Shown: positions 1 through 11,428 of the stretch, piece by piece | Position numbering within the stretch: the stretch's first letter is position 1 | Layout: the number at the start of each line of letters is the position of its first letter | From: Cyrtodaria siliqua | Taxonomy: Eukaryota > Mollusca > Bivalvia > Adapedonta > Hiatellidae | DNA length: 64,000 nucleotides | Direction: 5' to 3' | NCBI GenBank assembly: GCA_037043455.1 | Contig: JAWPHD010006810.1 | Span: forward strand, 74,649-138,648 | Program-made: the position numbers and the translations under genes | The notes under the pieces: generated by a model | What the model was told of the DNA's origin: nothing | Database searches by the model: none | What the model saw: the letters and a program-made list of their open reading frames with translations, nothing else

Positions 1-589
1 CAGTGCTATACAAAGTGGTCTGTGGAACCGTATTTGAGACATACAGAATTACGCACACGTGTCCCTCATTACGTGGTCTCGCCTTAATACCATTAAGTGA
101 CGGGAAAGCTTAGTGCTGTCCTCAGGGGCCATATCAACAGCTAGCGTTTAAAAACATGTTTTACTGAAATAATGCGATAACCTGTTTACAATTACCTATT
201 AAATGTTTAAAGTTTACAATATATACTTTTTTAAAGCCAAAATTAAGGTTTTATTTCATACCCCAGCCAACGCCGCTTTCACTTCTTGGAGACCGGGATA
301 GATGGGTATGAAAGTTGATACTCGGACCGCGTAATGCAATTAGGTACACGTGTCTCTAATTCGGTTGGAAAAAACGTATTAGGGACACATGGGGTCCAAG
401 TCTGGTTGGTGCATGTACTCACCAACCGTATTAGGGACACAAGTGTATAATTGTATTTGTACTTTATAAATACACGAGTTATTTAAGTATCACCAGAATG
501 GTGGCATATGTTTGTCACTAGGTAGCTAAATAACTATCTAGATATTTTTAACGTTTTATGTAGATAACTGCAAACTATCTAGATATCTA

Positions 590-3288
590 TCAGGGGCCAT
601 ATCAACAGCTAGGTTTAGTACAGTCCTTAGGGACCATATCAACAGCCAGCGTTATTACTGTTTTAAGGATCAATATCAAAGACTAGGTTAAGTACTATCC
701 TAAGGGGCGATATCAACAGCTGACGTTAGTAATGACCTAAGGGACAATATCAGCTAGCGTTAGTACTGTCCTTAGGGGCAATATCAACAGCTGGCGTTAG
801 TACTGTCCTCAGGGGCCATATCAACAGCTAGCGTTATAACTGTTCTAATAGACAATAACATCAGCTTGGTTTATTGCTGTCCTAATGGGTAATATCAACA
901 GCTGGCGTTAATACTGTCCTCTGGGGAAATATCAACAGCTAGCGTTAGTACTGTCCTCAGGGGCAATATCAACAGCTGGCGTTAGTGCTGTCCTCAGGGG
1001 CCATATCAACAGCTAGCGTTATAACTGTTCTAATGGGCAATAACAAAAGCAAGCTTTAGTGCTGTCCTACGGGGCAATTTCATCAGCTGGCGTTAATACT
1101 ATCCTCTGGGTCCATATCAACTGTACTTAGGGGCAATATCAACAGCTTAGTAATGTCCTAATGGGCAATATCAACAGCTGGCTATAGTACTGTCCTCAGG
1201 GGCCATATCAACAGCTAGGTTTAGTACTGTCCTCAGGGGCAATATTAATAGCTGGCGTGAGTAATGTCCTCAGAGGTCATATCAACAGCTGGCGTTATTA
1301 CTGTTCTAAGGGGCAATATCAACCGCTAGGTTTAGTACTGTCCTCAGGGGCAATATCGATAGCTGGCGTTAGTAATTTCCAAAGGGGCAATATCAACAGC
1401 TAGCATTAGTACTCTCAGCAGGGGCCATATCAACATCTAGCGTTAATACTGTCCTAAGGGGGCAATATCAACAGCTGGCGTTAGTACTGTCCTCAGTGGC
1501 CATATCAACAGCTAGGTTTAGTACTGTCCTCAGGGTTCATATCAACAGCTGGAGTTATTACTGTTCTAAGGGGCAATCTCAACAGCTGGCGCTAGTACTG
1601 TATTTAAGGGCAATATCAGCAGCTAACGATAGTCCTGTCCTACGGGTCAATATCAACAGCTGACGTTAGTACTGTCCTCTGGGGTAATATCAACATCTAG
1701 TTTTAGTACTGTCCTTTGGGCCAATATCAACAGTTAGCGATAGTACTGTCCTAAGGGTCAATATCGACAGCTGGTGTTAGTACTGTCCTCAGGGGACATA
1801 TCAACAGCTAGGTGTAGCACTGTCCTCAGGGGCAATATCAACAGCTAGCGTTAGTTCTATCTTAAGAGGCAATATCAGCAGCTGGTGTTAGTACTGTCCT
1901 CTGGGGCCATGTCAACAGCTAGTTTTAGTACTGTCCCTGGGGCAATATCATCAGCTGGCGATAGTACTGTCCTCAGGGGTCATATCAACAGCTAGCGTTA
2001 TTACTGTTTTTAGGGGCAATATCAACAGCTACGTTTTGTACTGTCCTCAAGGGCAATATCAACAACATATTAATATCCTAAGGAGCAATATTAACTTAGT
2101 ACAGTCCTCAGGGGCTATATCAATTTAACGTTATTACTGTTCTATTGGGAAATATCAACTGCTAGGTTTAGTACTTTCCTCAGGGGCCATATCAACAGCT
2201 GGCGTTATTACTGTTCTTAGGGGCAATATCAACAGCTAGGTTTAGTACTGTCATCAGGGTTAGATCAATAACTGGCGTTAGTAATGTCCTAAGGGGCAAT
2301 GTCAACTGCTAGCGTAAGTTCTCTCACCGGGGGCCATATCAACATCTAGCGTTAAAACTGTTCTAAACAGCTAGGTTTATATTTTACTTTAAGTACTATC
2401 CGACAGGGCAATATCATCTGGCGTTAGTACTATCCTGTGGGGCCATGTCAACAGCTAGTTTGAGAACTGTCACTAGGGGCAATACCAACAGCTAGCGATA
2501 GAACTGGCCTAAGGACCAATATCAACAGCTGGCGTTAGTACTCTCCTCAGGGACCATATCAACAGCTAGGTGTATTGCAATATCAACAGCTGGCGTTAGT
2601 ACTGTCCTTAGGGGCAATATCAGAAGCTAGCTTTAGTACTATCTTAAGGGGCAAATATCAGCAGTTGGTGTTATATAACTGTCCTCTGGGGGCCATGTCA
2701 ACAGCCAGTTTGAGTACTGTCCACTAGGGGGCAAATACCAAACAGCTAGCGATAGTTACTGTCCTAAGGGGCCAATATCAACAGCCAGCGTTAGTACTGC
2801 CGTCATTGACAATATCAACAGCCAGCGTTAATACTGTCCCTCAGGGGCAATATTCACATTGAGCGTTAGTATTGTCCTAAGGGGGAATATCGACATCTAG
2901 CGTTAGTACTGCCTTCAGGGGCAATCTCAGTATATATCGTTAGTTGTTTGCTTCATTGACAATATGAACAGCCAGAGTTAGTATTGTCCTCATGGACACT
3001 AATTGGACACTATTGGCACTATTGACACCCAGGGGGATGTATAAACGGCCAGCGTTTAGTACTGTTCTTAGGGGACAATATCAACAGCCAGCGTTAATAC
3101 TGTCCTAAGGGACAATATCAATATCCAGTGTGAGTACTGTCCACAGGGTCAAAAGTCAACAGCTAACGTTTAGTACTGTTCTCAGGGGCAATATCAAACA
3201 GCTAACGTTAGTACTGTCCAAAGGGGCAATATCAACAGCCAGCTTTAGTACTGTCCCTAATGCGCAATTATCAACAGCCAGTGTAAGT
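590..3288. repeat. 37-bp minisatellite, first block
   Basis: Degenerate tandem array of a 37-bp unit, read as caatatcaacagctggcgtt then agtactgtcctcagggg. About 70 units are present. The first half of the unit is better kept than the middle, where variants such as ctagcg, ctaggt and ccagcg alternate. Because 37 is not a multiple of 3, open frames through it are chance. The 590 bases before it (1-590) hold no visible gene. Confidence 0.92.
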
Positions 3289-3289
3289 A

Positions 3290-4081
3290 CGAGAGGCATT
3301 CAATATATTCTGTCACTAATGCGTCCGTAGAAAACCGCATAAAAATTACCAGCACTGAAAAACTCGTACATTTGAAGGCGATTTCACTGACAACGTAACA
3401 TGCAAAATAGCGTTTTAATCCGATAACAATTTGACAGAGATATCCATTGTTGAATTATGCGCATTCATGTGTAGTTGGCTATATTTCAATGCTATCATGA
3501 AAAGTGAAGAAAAAAATTGAAATTAGGGGCTTACATTAAACATGTCAAAGCCAGGGTTGCTTTAAAAATACCTGCAAAAGAGATTTATGCTGAACTGTGC
3601 CGTGTACATGGCAGTTCTGCCGTGACATTGAGAAACGTTTGTTTATGGGCTAAGACATTGAAAGGGGGTTAAAACTTAGCATTAAAGACCGTAACCATCC
3701 TGGCAGGCCTGTTGTTTGCAGCAACAAAGGAGAACAATTGATGCTTTGAAGGCCATGGTAGACGAAGATGTAAGATAGCTAATAGTCTTGGCATCTCAGA
3801 AGGCACAACTCATCACATTTTGACCAACTGTTTGAAATTAAAGAAGCTTTGTGCTAGATGGGTCCCTCATTTGATGTCAACTGAACAAAAGGCCAAACAC
3901 TTAAAAATGTGCTAAAAATCTTCTTAAAAAATATGAAAAATTTTCATCCTAGAAAAATTTTCTGAGTTGATCACTGGAGATGAAACGTGGGGTGTACTAT
4001 TTTGAGCCCCAGCGGCGGATAAAACAAAAAACAATGGTTGGGTTAAAAATCAGGCAAGACCGGTTTATTGCAACACCAACA
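3290..4081 (+). pseudogene. mariner transposase copy, truncated
   Basis: Same insertion as 10097-11428: the left terminal repeat starts at 3290 after TA at 3288-3289, in the same minisatellite unit. The reading frame that starts near 3497 is broken by repeated single-base insertions, for example in runs of A and G. Sequence homologous to the element ends at 4081, before the second and third catalytic residues. This is not an independent transposition event, because the flank is shared with the other copy. Confidence 0.88.
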
Positions 4082-4598
4082 GGTAGGCCTTATTGCCAAC
4101 TGGCCGTTCCAAGTCGGTAACCCTGTCTTCACCACCCTTTCTGTTTGTTTTTTTGTCTCTTTCATTGTAGTTTCAAGTCCTACGATGCCATTGCGTTCAG
4201 ACGCTGTCCGTTTCTATAGGACCCTATCTATCATTTTGAACAAATAGATCTCGAGATTATCATAGCAAACAATAGATAGGTCTCCACTAATCTTTTGCAA
4301 AATGTCCAAAATAATGGGGTCTCTAACATCTTTTTCTCCCCTTTAGGCGTCTGCAAACCGTCTAGCATTTCTTTAACAATAAAGAAATCTGTTTGGGTCA
4401 GGATAATCGTGCAGCTTGTGAAAATAGCTTAAAGCAGAAATGTATGTGCATACCGATGATGGGGAATAACTTTTGTGTAAACAAAAGGAAAATAAACCAA
4501 GGCAAATGATCTACTTGCACGGGTCATGTATTGTCTAAAGAGTAGCTTGTTCTAAAAGCGGTGAACTTATCTATAACCCTTTGTACACAGACTGTGTG
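4082..4598. other. No gene seen; carries a 58-bp dispersed motif
   Basis: Unique-looking AT-rich sequence between the broken mariner and the DIRS remnant. A stretch at about 4180-4237 (cctacgatgccattgcgttc onward) recurs inverted at about 25640-25697 inside the 63-bp satellite. The tyrosine recombinase expected downstream of a DIRS reverse transcriptase is not visible here. Confidence 0.6.
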
Positions 4599-5537
4599 TT
4601 ACTCGACACATTCGCAGCTATGATTCGGATACGGTTCTGGCTCGGCATCTGACGCCAGTCGACGAAACTTCTGAACCTGTAATCTTGAGAGAGCATCCGT
4701 TAAGACATTATTCTTCCCACAGGAATGCTTAGCCTTCATCGCAATGTTATACTTCAAACACAGTATGGCTCTGCAAGCACAATTTAACACACCAATGAGA
4801 GACTGCATATACTTTAACGATGTTTTCCTTACAAATGGTTTTGGCCGCAGCAATAGGGACTCCAATTCCTTCGGCTTTGTTAAAAAATACCTGCATAATA
4901 AGTCTGCAATCATCATCCGTATTCTTTCGTGCAAGCATGCAGAAAATCATCAACGTAATGCTTTAAGTTTCCTTCTGGAGATCTATACTTTACCAAAAAT
5001 GCTATGAATGTAGAAAACATTTCAAACAAAGCACAGCTCACACAGCAACCCATTACCAACATTTTGTCTACATTATATTTGTTTTGAAACATAAAACCTA
5101 ATTGGTCAAAATCTGATGGTACTATGGGTAACAAACAAAATGATATCTGTTTTACCCAATAAACAACCTCTTCCCAAGTCTTGCACCATGTGAATTGCTT
5201 CGTCAAAACTCATATACTGAACAGAGCAAAACTCAGGGTCAATATTATCGTTTACAGAAGATTTGTCGGGAAAAGACAGATGATGGATGAGACGAAATTC
5301 ACCAGACACATGTTTTGGTATCAAACCAATTGGGGACCCGCGTAAAGTGGATATTGGTCTTTCTACGAAAGGGCCAGCAACTCTGCCCTCTAAAACTTCT
5401 TTGTCAATTTCTGACTTTACAATATCCAAATGTTGATTAATTGACGGTAAATTGTTGCACTGACTTTGCAACCGGGAGCCCGTGTAGTGTAAATAAAAAA
5501 CAAACTCAAAACCATCAGCTAATTCCTGAGCATCCAC
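4599..5537 (-). pseudogene. DIRS-type retrotransposon reverse transcriptase / RNase H, broken
   Basis: Three overlapping frames on the minus strand give pieces of a DIRS/Ngaro-like polymerase. The first (5537-5106) carries the N-terminal RT block with 'GEFRLIHHLSFPDKSSVND' and 'LLGKTD', the first catalytic aspartate. The second (5206-4913) carries 'DQLGFMF', 'MGCCVSCALFE' and the active-site 'YVDDF'. The third (4934-4599) has the start of the RNase H region ('QSLIGVLNCACRA') joined almost directly to its end ('NVLTDALSRLQVQKFRRLA'). The RT thumb and most of RNase H are therefore deleted and at least two frameshifts are present. It follows the gag ORF with a short overlap. Family assignment rests on the order of these blocks as known for DIRS elements. 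Confidence 0.8.
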
Positions 5538-6250
5538 AAATCAGCATTTATTGTGCCCCACGATTTTAGACAGACCTCCTGTCGCATTCGAAACTGCTCG
5601 TCATATTTCGAGCAAGCCATGCCCTTTCCTGCCGCCTCTTTTATAATAGACATGTATTTCAAAAGTTCCCCTGCTTTTTCGGGCCATTTCTGAATGTAAA
5701 CATCCAAGAACAATATAAACATGTCAGTCCACTGATGGATTGACGTTATTTTTGACCTCGATTCTTGAACTTTAACCTCAAGTTTTCCCTCATTATTTAG
5801 AATTAGCGCATTGCTCTCCGATGCTGAGACATTGCTGTCTGAAAGACATGCCACATTTATATATTCACTGCCCCAAATTCGCCTTTTTATTCTGATACTG
5901 ACTTGAGCAGACAAACCGTCCTCGGGCAACTGTAACATTCCCGATTGCCGTGTTTCCATCAATACCAGTGCCTTAAATGAATCAAAATCGCACTCCATAC
6001 CATTAGCCTTGCTACCGCCTTTTCCCCGATCATCTCCTTCATTATCATTATCAAGCAGCAACAATCTTTCCTCTTCGTCCAACCCTTCGCGCATTGTTTG
6101 TTTTGGCGATTGATCGTCATCAGGCTCTTTCCCCACCACTTTTTTCAACGTCGGCCGATCATCCGGTTGTTTCCCATTGTCCTTCGACAGTCTGTTGTCC
6201 CTCTTGACACGTTTTGCATTTTTTCTTGTTTTTTTCCAGCCCGACATCAC
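5519..6250 (-). CDS. DIRS-type retrotransposon gag-like protein (ORF1)
   Basis: Intact 243-residue ORF. The N-terminal 90 residues are basic then acidic and low-complexity (KKTRKNAKRVKRDNR, later DEEERLLLLDNDNEGDD). The C-terminal third (about 165-243) has the pattern seen in DIRS/Ngaro gag proteins: 'HQWTDMFILFLDVYIQKWPE', 'ELLKYMSII', 'YDEQFRMRQ', 'SWGTINADLWM'. Its end overlaps the RT piece downstream by 19 bases in another frame. It is expected to be the nucleocapsid-like protein of the element. Likely start is the first Met; a second Met follows at once. It is intact although its polymerase is not, which suggests fairly recent decay. Confidence 0.75.
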   Translation of the reverse strand: MMSGWKKTRKNAKRVKRDNRLSKDNGKQPDDRPTLKKVVGKEPDDDQSPKQTMREGLDEEERLLLLDNDNEGDDRGKGGSKANGMECDFDSFKALVLMETRQSGMLQLPEDGLSAQVSIRIKRRIWGSEYINVACLSDSNVSASESNALILNNEGKLEVKVQESRSKITSIHQWTDMFILFLDVYIQKWPEKAGELLKYMSIIKEAAGKGMACSKYDEQFRMRQEVCLKSWGTINADLWMLRN

Positions 6251-6777
6251 GATAAATTAAGATTTTATTTAAAGTATTCTGCCTTGATTTTTACTTTATG
6301 TTAATCTTGGCAAACCGGAAGTAGAAGAGAAAGCGGAAGTAGAATTAATTGCGAGCATCAGATCAAAGTACCAAAGCACTGAAAGCAGCACAATTAACCA
6401 TTTGATCCAAAATAAATGAGATTATTGAACAAACAATATTTGTCTGGACAATTTACACAATTAATTTAAACGATAAGATGAACCACTGTATACTAACCGC
6501 ATTGTTTCTGTTATGGTTCAGTAAAAATGATTGGCTAAGCTAATACAACACGCTTTACCTTATTCCCCACAGCTTAACCACCTTAACGAGATGATTAAAT
6601 CCCTATAAGTGAAAGGCAACATATAACTGTACTAGGACATATATAATACCACCAAGCATCAGACATAGCAATGATACCAACATAAGGAAATCATGTACAC
6701 ACTTGAAGACATCCTTAACCGATAGTGAAAACTAGTTCATTTATATTGAAAATCAAAGGTAATATACCTCCCATGAT
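6251..6777. other. No gene seen (upstream of DIRS gag)
   Basis: AT-rich sequence between the gag start and the second copy of the duplication. It may hold the 5' untranslated part of the DIRS element, but no terminal repeat could be matched. Confidence 0.5.
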
Positions 6778-9700
6778 CAGTGCTATACAAAGTGGTCTGT
6801 GGAACCGTATTTGAGACATACAGAATTACGCACACGTGTCCCTCATTACGTGGTCTCGCCTTAATACCATTAAGTGATGGGAAAGCTTAGTGCTGTCCTC
6901 AGGGGCCATATAAACAGCTAGCGTTAAAAAACATGTTTTACTGAAATAATGCGATAACCTGTTTACAATTACCTATTAAATGTTTTAAGTTTACAATATA
7001 TACTTTTTTAAAGGCAAAATTAAGGTTTTATTTCATACCCCAGCCAACGCCGCTTTCACTTCTTGGAGACCGGGATAGATGGGTATGAAAGTTGATACTC
7101 GGACCGCGTAATGCAATTAGGTACACGTGTCTCTAATTCGGTTGGAAAAAACGTATTAGGGACACATGGGGTCCAAGTCTGGTTGGTGCATGTACTCACC
7201 AACCGTATTAGGGACACAAGTGTATAATTGTATCTGTACTTTATAAATACACGAGTTATTTAAGTATCACCAGAATGGTGGCATATTTTTGTCACTAGGT
7301 AGCTAAATAACTATCTAGATATTTTTAACGTTTTATGTAGATAACTGCAAACTATCTAGATATCTATCAGGGGCCATATCAACAGCTAGGTTTAGTACAG
7401 TCCTTAGGGACCATATCAACAGCCAGCGTTATTACTGTTTTAAGAATCAATATCAAAGACTAGGTTAAGTACTATCCTAAGGGGCGATATCAACAGCTGA
7501 CGTTAGTAATGACCTAAGGGACAATATCAGCTAGCGTTAGTACTGTCCTTAGGGGCAATATCAACAGCTGGCGTTAGTACTGTCCTCAGGGGCCATATCA
7601 ACAGCTAGCGTTATAACTGTTCTAATAGACAATAACATCAGCTTGGTTTATTGCTGTCCTAATGGGTAATATCAACAGCTGGCGTTAATACTGTCCTCTG
7701 GGGAAATATCAACAGCTAGCGTTAGTACTGTCCTCAGGGGCAATATCAACAGCTGGCGTTAGTGCTGTCCTCAGGGGCCATATCAACAACTAGCGTTATA
7801 ACTGTTCTAATGGGCAATAACAAAAGCGAGCTTTAGTGCTGTCCTACGGGGCAATTTCATCAGTTGGCGTTAATACTATCCTCTGGGTCCATATCAACTG
7901 TACTTAGGGGCAATATCAACAGCTTAGTAATGTCCTAATGGGCAATATCAACAGCTGGCTATAGTACTGTCCTCAGGGGCCATATCAACAGCTAGGTTTA
8001 GTACTGTCCTCAGGGGCAATATTAATAGCTGGCGTGAGTAATGTCCTCAGAGGTCATATCAACAGCTGGCGTTATTACTGTTCTAAGGGGCAATATCAAC
8101 CGCTAGGTTTAGTACTGTCCTCAGGGGCAATATCGATAGCTGGCGTTAGTAATTTCCTAAGGGGCAATATCAACAGCTAGCATTAGTACTCTCAGCAGGG
8201 GCCATATCAACATCTAGCGTTAATACTGTCCTAAGGGGGCAATATCAACAGCTGGCGTTAGTACTGTCCTCAGTGGCCATATCAACAGCTAGGTTTAGTA
8301 CTGTCCTCAGGGTTCATATCAACAGCTGGAGTTATTACTGTTCTAAGGGGCAATCTCAACAGCTGGCGCTAGTACTGTATTTAAGGGCAATATCAGCAGC
8401 TAACGATAGTACTGTCCTACGGGTCAATATCAACAGCTGACGTTAGTACTGTCCTCTGGGGTAATATCAACATCTAGTTTTAGTACTGTCCTTTGGGCCA
8501 ATATCAACAGTTAGCGATAGTACTGTCCTAAGGGTCTATATCGACAGCTTGTGTTAGTACTGTCCTCAGGGGACATATCAACAGCTAGGTGTAGCACTGT
8601 CCTCAGGGGCAATATCAACAGCTAGCGTTAGTTCTATCTTAAGAGGCAATATCAGCAGCTGGTGTTAGTACTGTCCTCTGGGGCCATGTCAACAGCTAGT
8701 TTTAGTACTGTCCCTGGGGCAATATCATCAGCTGGCGATAGTACTGTCCTCAGGGGTCATATCAACAGCTAGCGTTATTACTGTTTTTAGGGGCAATATC
8801 AACAGCTACGTTTTGTACTGTCCTCAAGGGCAATATCAACAACATATTAATATCCTAAGGAGCAATATTAACTTAGTACAGTCCTCAGGGGCTATATCAA
8901 TTTAACGTTATTACTGTTCTATTGGGAAATATCAACTGCTAGGTTTTGTACTTTCCTCTGGGGCCATATCAACAGCTGGCGTTATTACTGTTCTTAGGGG
9001 CAATATCAACAGCTAGGTTTAGTACTGTCATCAGGGTTAGATCAATAACTGGCGTTAGTAATGTCCTAAGGGGCAATGTCAACTGCTAGCGTAAGTTCTC
9101 TCACCGGGGGCCATATCAACATCTAGCGTTAATACTGTTCTAAACAGCTAGGTTTATATTTTACTTTAAGTACTATCCGACAGGGCAATATCATCTGGCG
9201 TTAGTACTATCCTGTGGGGCCATGTCAACAGCTAGTTTGAGAACTGTCACTAGGGGCAATACCAACAGCTAGCGATAGAACTGGTCTAAGGACCAATATC
9301 AACAGCTGGCGTTAGTACTCTCCTCAGGGACCATATCAACAGCTAGGTGTATTACTGTCCTCAGGGGGCAATATCAACAGCTTGGGTTAGTACTATCTTA
9401 AGGGGCAATATCAACAGCTGGCGTTAGTACTGTCCTTAGGGGCAATATCAGAAGCTAGCTTTAGTACTATCTTTTAGGGGCAATATCAGCAGTTGGTGTT
9501 ATAACTGTCCTCTGGGGCCATGTCAACAGCCAGTTTGAGTACTGTCACTAGGGGCAATACCAACAGCTAGCGATAGTACTGTCCTAAGGGCCAATATCAA
9601 CAGCCAGCGTTAGTACTGCCGTCATTGACAATATCAACAGCCAGCGTTAATACTGTCCTCAGGGGCAATATTCACATTGAGCGTTAGTATTGTCCTAAGG

Positions 9701-10869
9701 GGAATATCGACATCTAGCGTTAGTACTGCCTTCAGGGGCAATCTCAGTATATATCGTTAGTTGTTGCCTCATTGACAATATGAACAGCCAGAGTTAGTAT
9801 TGTCCTCATGGACACTATTGGACACTATTGGCACTATTGACACCCAGGGGATGTATAAACGGCCAGCGTTAGTACTGTTCTTAGGGGCAATATCAACAGC
9901 CAGCGTTAGTACTGTCCTAAGGGACAATATCAATATCCAGTGTGAGTACTGTCCACAGGGTCAAAGTCAACAGCTAACGTTAGTACTGTTCTCAGGGGCA
10001 ATATCAACAGCTAACGTTAGTACTGTCTAGAGGGGCAATATCAACAGCCAGCTTTAGTACTGTCCTAATGCGCAATATCAACAGCCAGTGAAAGTACGAG
10101 GGGCATTCAATATATTCTGTCACTAATGCGCTTCCGTAGAAACCGCATAAAATTACCGCACTGAAAACTCGTACATTTGAAGGCGATTTCACTGACAACG
10201 TACATGCAAAATAGCGTTTTAATCCGATAACAAATGACAGAGATATCCATTGTTGAATTATGCGCATTCATGTGTAGTGGCTATATTTCAATGCTATCAT
10301 GAAAAGTGAAGAAAAAATTGAAATTAGGGCTTACATTAAACATGTCAAAGCCAGGGTTGCTTTAAAAATACCTGCAAAAGAGATTTATGCTGAACTGTGC
10401 CGTGTACATGGCAGTTCTGCCGTGCCATTGAGAACGTTTTTTTATGGGCTAAGACATTTAAAGGGGGTAAACTTAGCATTAAAGACCGTAACCAACCTGG
10501 CAGGCCTGTTGTTGCAGCAACAAAGGAGAACATTGATGCTTCGAAGGCCATGGTAGACGAAGATGTAAGATAGCTAATAGTCTTGGCATCTCAGAAGGCA
10601 CAACTCATCACATTTTGACCAACTGTTTGAAATTAAAGAAGCTTTGTGCTAGATGGGTCCCTCATTTGATGTCAACTGAACAAAAGGCCAAACACTTAAA
10701 ATGTGCTAAAAATCTTCTTAAAAAATATGAAAATTGTCATCCTAGAAAAATTTCTGAGTTGATCACTGGAGATGAAACGTGGGTGTACTATTTTGAGCCC
10801 CAGCGGCGGATAAACAAAAAACAATGGTTGGGTAAAAATCAGGCAAGACCGGTTATTGCAAAACCAACA
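6778..10869. repeat. Right copy of the duplication (copy B)
   Basis: This is the counterpart of 1-4081, offset by 6777 bases. It contains the same 500-bp non-repetitive head, the same degenerate 37-bp minisatellite and the first part of the same mariner insertion. Unlike copy A it continues into the complete mariner and more minisatellite, so it looks like the true local structure. Confidence 0.9.
7370..10096. repeat. 37-bp minisatellite, second block
   Basis: Copy of the first block with the same order of unit variants. It runs up to the TA target site of the mariner at 10095-10096 and resumes after the element at 11429, so the mariner entered an already formed array. Bases 6778-7370 repeat the gene-free head of the left copy. 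Confidence 0.92.
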
Positions 10870-11428
10870 AAAAGCGCTAAAAAGGTTTTGTATGAATTTT
10901 CTTTAATTCCAGTGGACGTGTGGTACAAATTCCATGAAAACAGGGAAAAACCATCACGGCCAAAATTTCAAGGACAAAGTTCTCAAAGCAGTCAAAACTA
11001 ATTACAACAATAAACGCTCAAGTAAAGTTTTGAATGGCATCCAGCTGATTCATGACAATGCCTCAGCTCACAAAGCTAAAATTGTGCCGTCTTTCTTGGA
11101 GCAAGAAAAAGTGTTACAGCTTGAACACCCACCTTATTCTCCCGACCTTAGTCCCTGTGAATTTTTCCTATTCCCTTTGCTGAAGAAAAACCTCTCTGGT
11201 AGACGCTATGCTTGCAGAAGTGCTCTTGGTGCCGGAATATTTCAGTGTCTCAATAGTATACCAAGGGGAGACTACTTTGCTGCGTTTACGTCATGGATAG
11301 CGCGACTCCGAAAGTGTATATCTGTTCAGGGGGAATACTTTGAAGGATTGTAATAAGAAGTTTTTTTTTATATTTCCAGTAACTGTTAGTTCCGAATACC
11401 AGTGACAGAATATATTGAACCCCCCTCG
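10097..11428 (+). mobile_element. mariner-family DNA transposon, both ends present
   Basis: 1332-bp element with terminal inverted repeats of about 28 bp (26 of 28 matching): cgaggggcattcaatatatt at the left end, and the reverse complement of the right end begins cgaggggggttcaatatatt. It is flanked by TA at 10095-10096 and 11429-11430, the target duplication typical of Tc1/mariner. It sits inside a 37-bp minisatellite unit. Length and structure fit a full-length mariner; the transposase is broken by frameshifts. Confidence 0.93.
10299..11353 (+). pseudogene. mariner transposase, frameshifted
   Basis: Three frames give an almost complete transposase. The N-terminal helix-turn-helix part begins MKSEEKIEIRAYIKHVKARV. 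The catalytic part starts with 'GDETWVYYFEP' (first Asp), continues with 'IHDNASAHK' (second Asp) and ends with 'PPYSPDLSPCEFFLFPLLK'. At the third catalytic position, 34 residues after the second, there is Glu (PCEFF) where classical mariner has Asp, so the triad reads DD34E. Frameshifts lie near 10550-10615 and near 10940. The C-terminus (RKCISVQGEYFEGL) is normal for the family. It shares its N-terminal part with the copy at 3290-4081. Confidence 0.88.

Larger units (their letters stand above)
1..4081. repeat. Left copy of a 6.78-kb-spaced duplication (copy A)
   Basis: Bases 1-4081 match 6778-10869 in the same orientation, from 'cagtgctatacaaagtgg' to the middle of a mariner transposase gene. 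Up to about 2570 the copies differ by rare substitutions. Copy A then lacks about 70 bp present in copy B near 9350. From about 2640 to 4081 it carries many single-base insertions, mostly doubled bases. Homology stops abruptly at 4081. The duplication may extend left of the window. It could be a real tandem duplication or an assembly artefact from an unpolished read end; the indel pattern favours the latter for the last 1.4 kb. Confidence 0.9.

Noticed and set aside
590..3288. CRISPR-like regular repeats
   Set aside because: Units are contiguous and degenerate with no unique spacers, and the context is eukaryotic; it is a minisatellite. The same applies to 15477-15715.
3290..4081. A second independent mariner insertion
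   Set aside because: It shares the same flank and insertion point with 10097-11428, so it is a duplicate of one event.
4744..5007. Plus-strand 87-codon ORF
   Set aside because: Antisense to the DIRS reverse transcriptase/RNase H pieces, which carry recognisable motifs.
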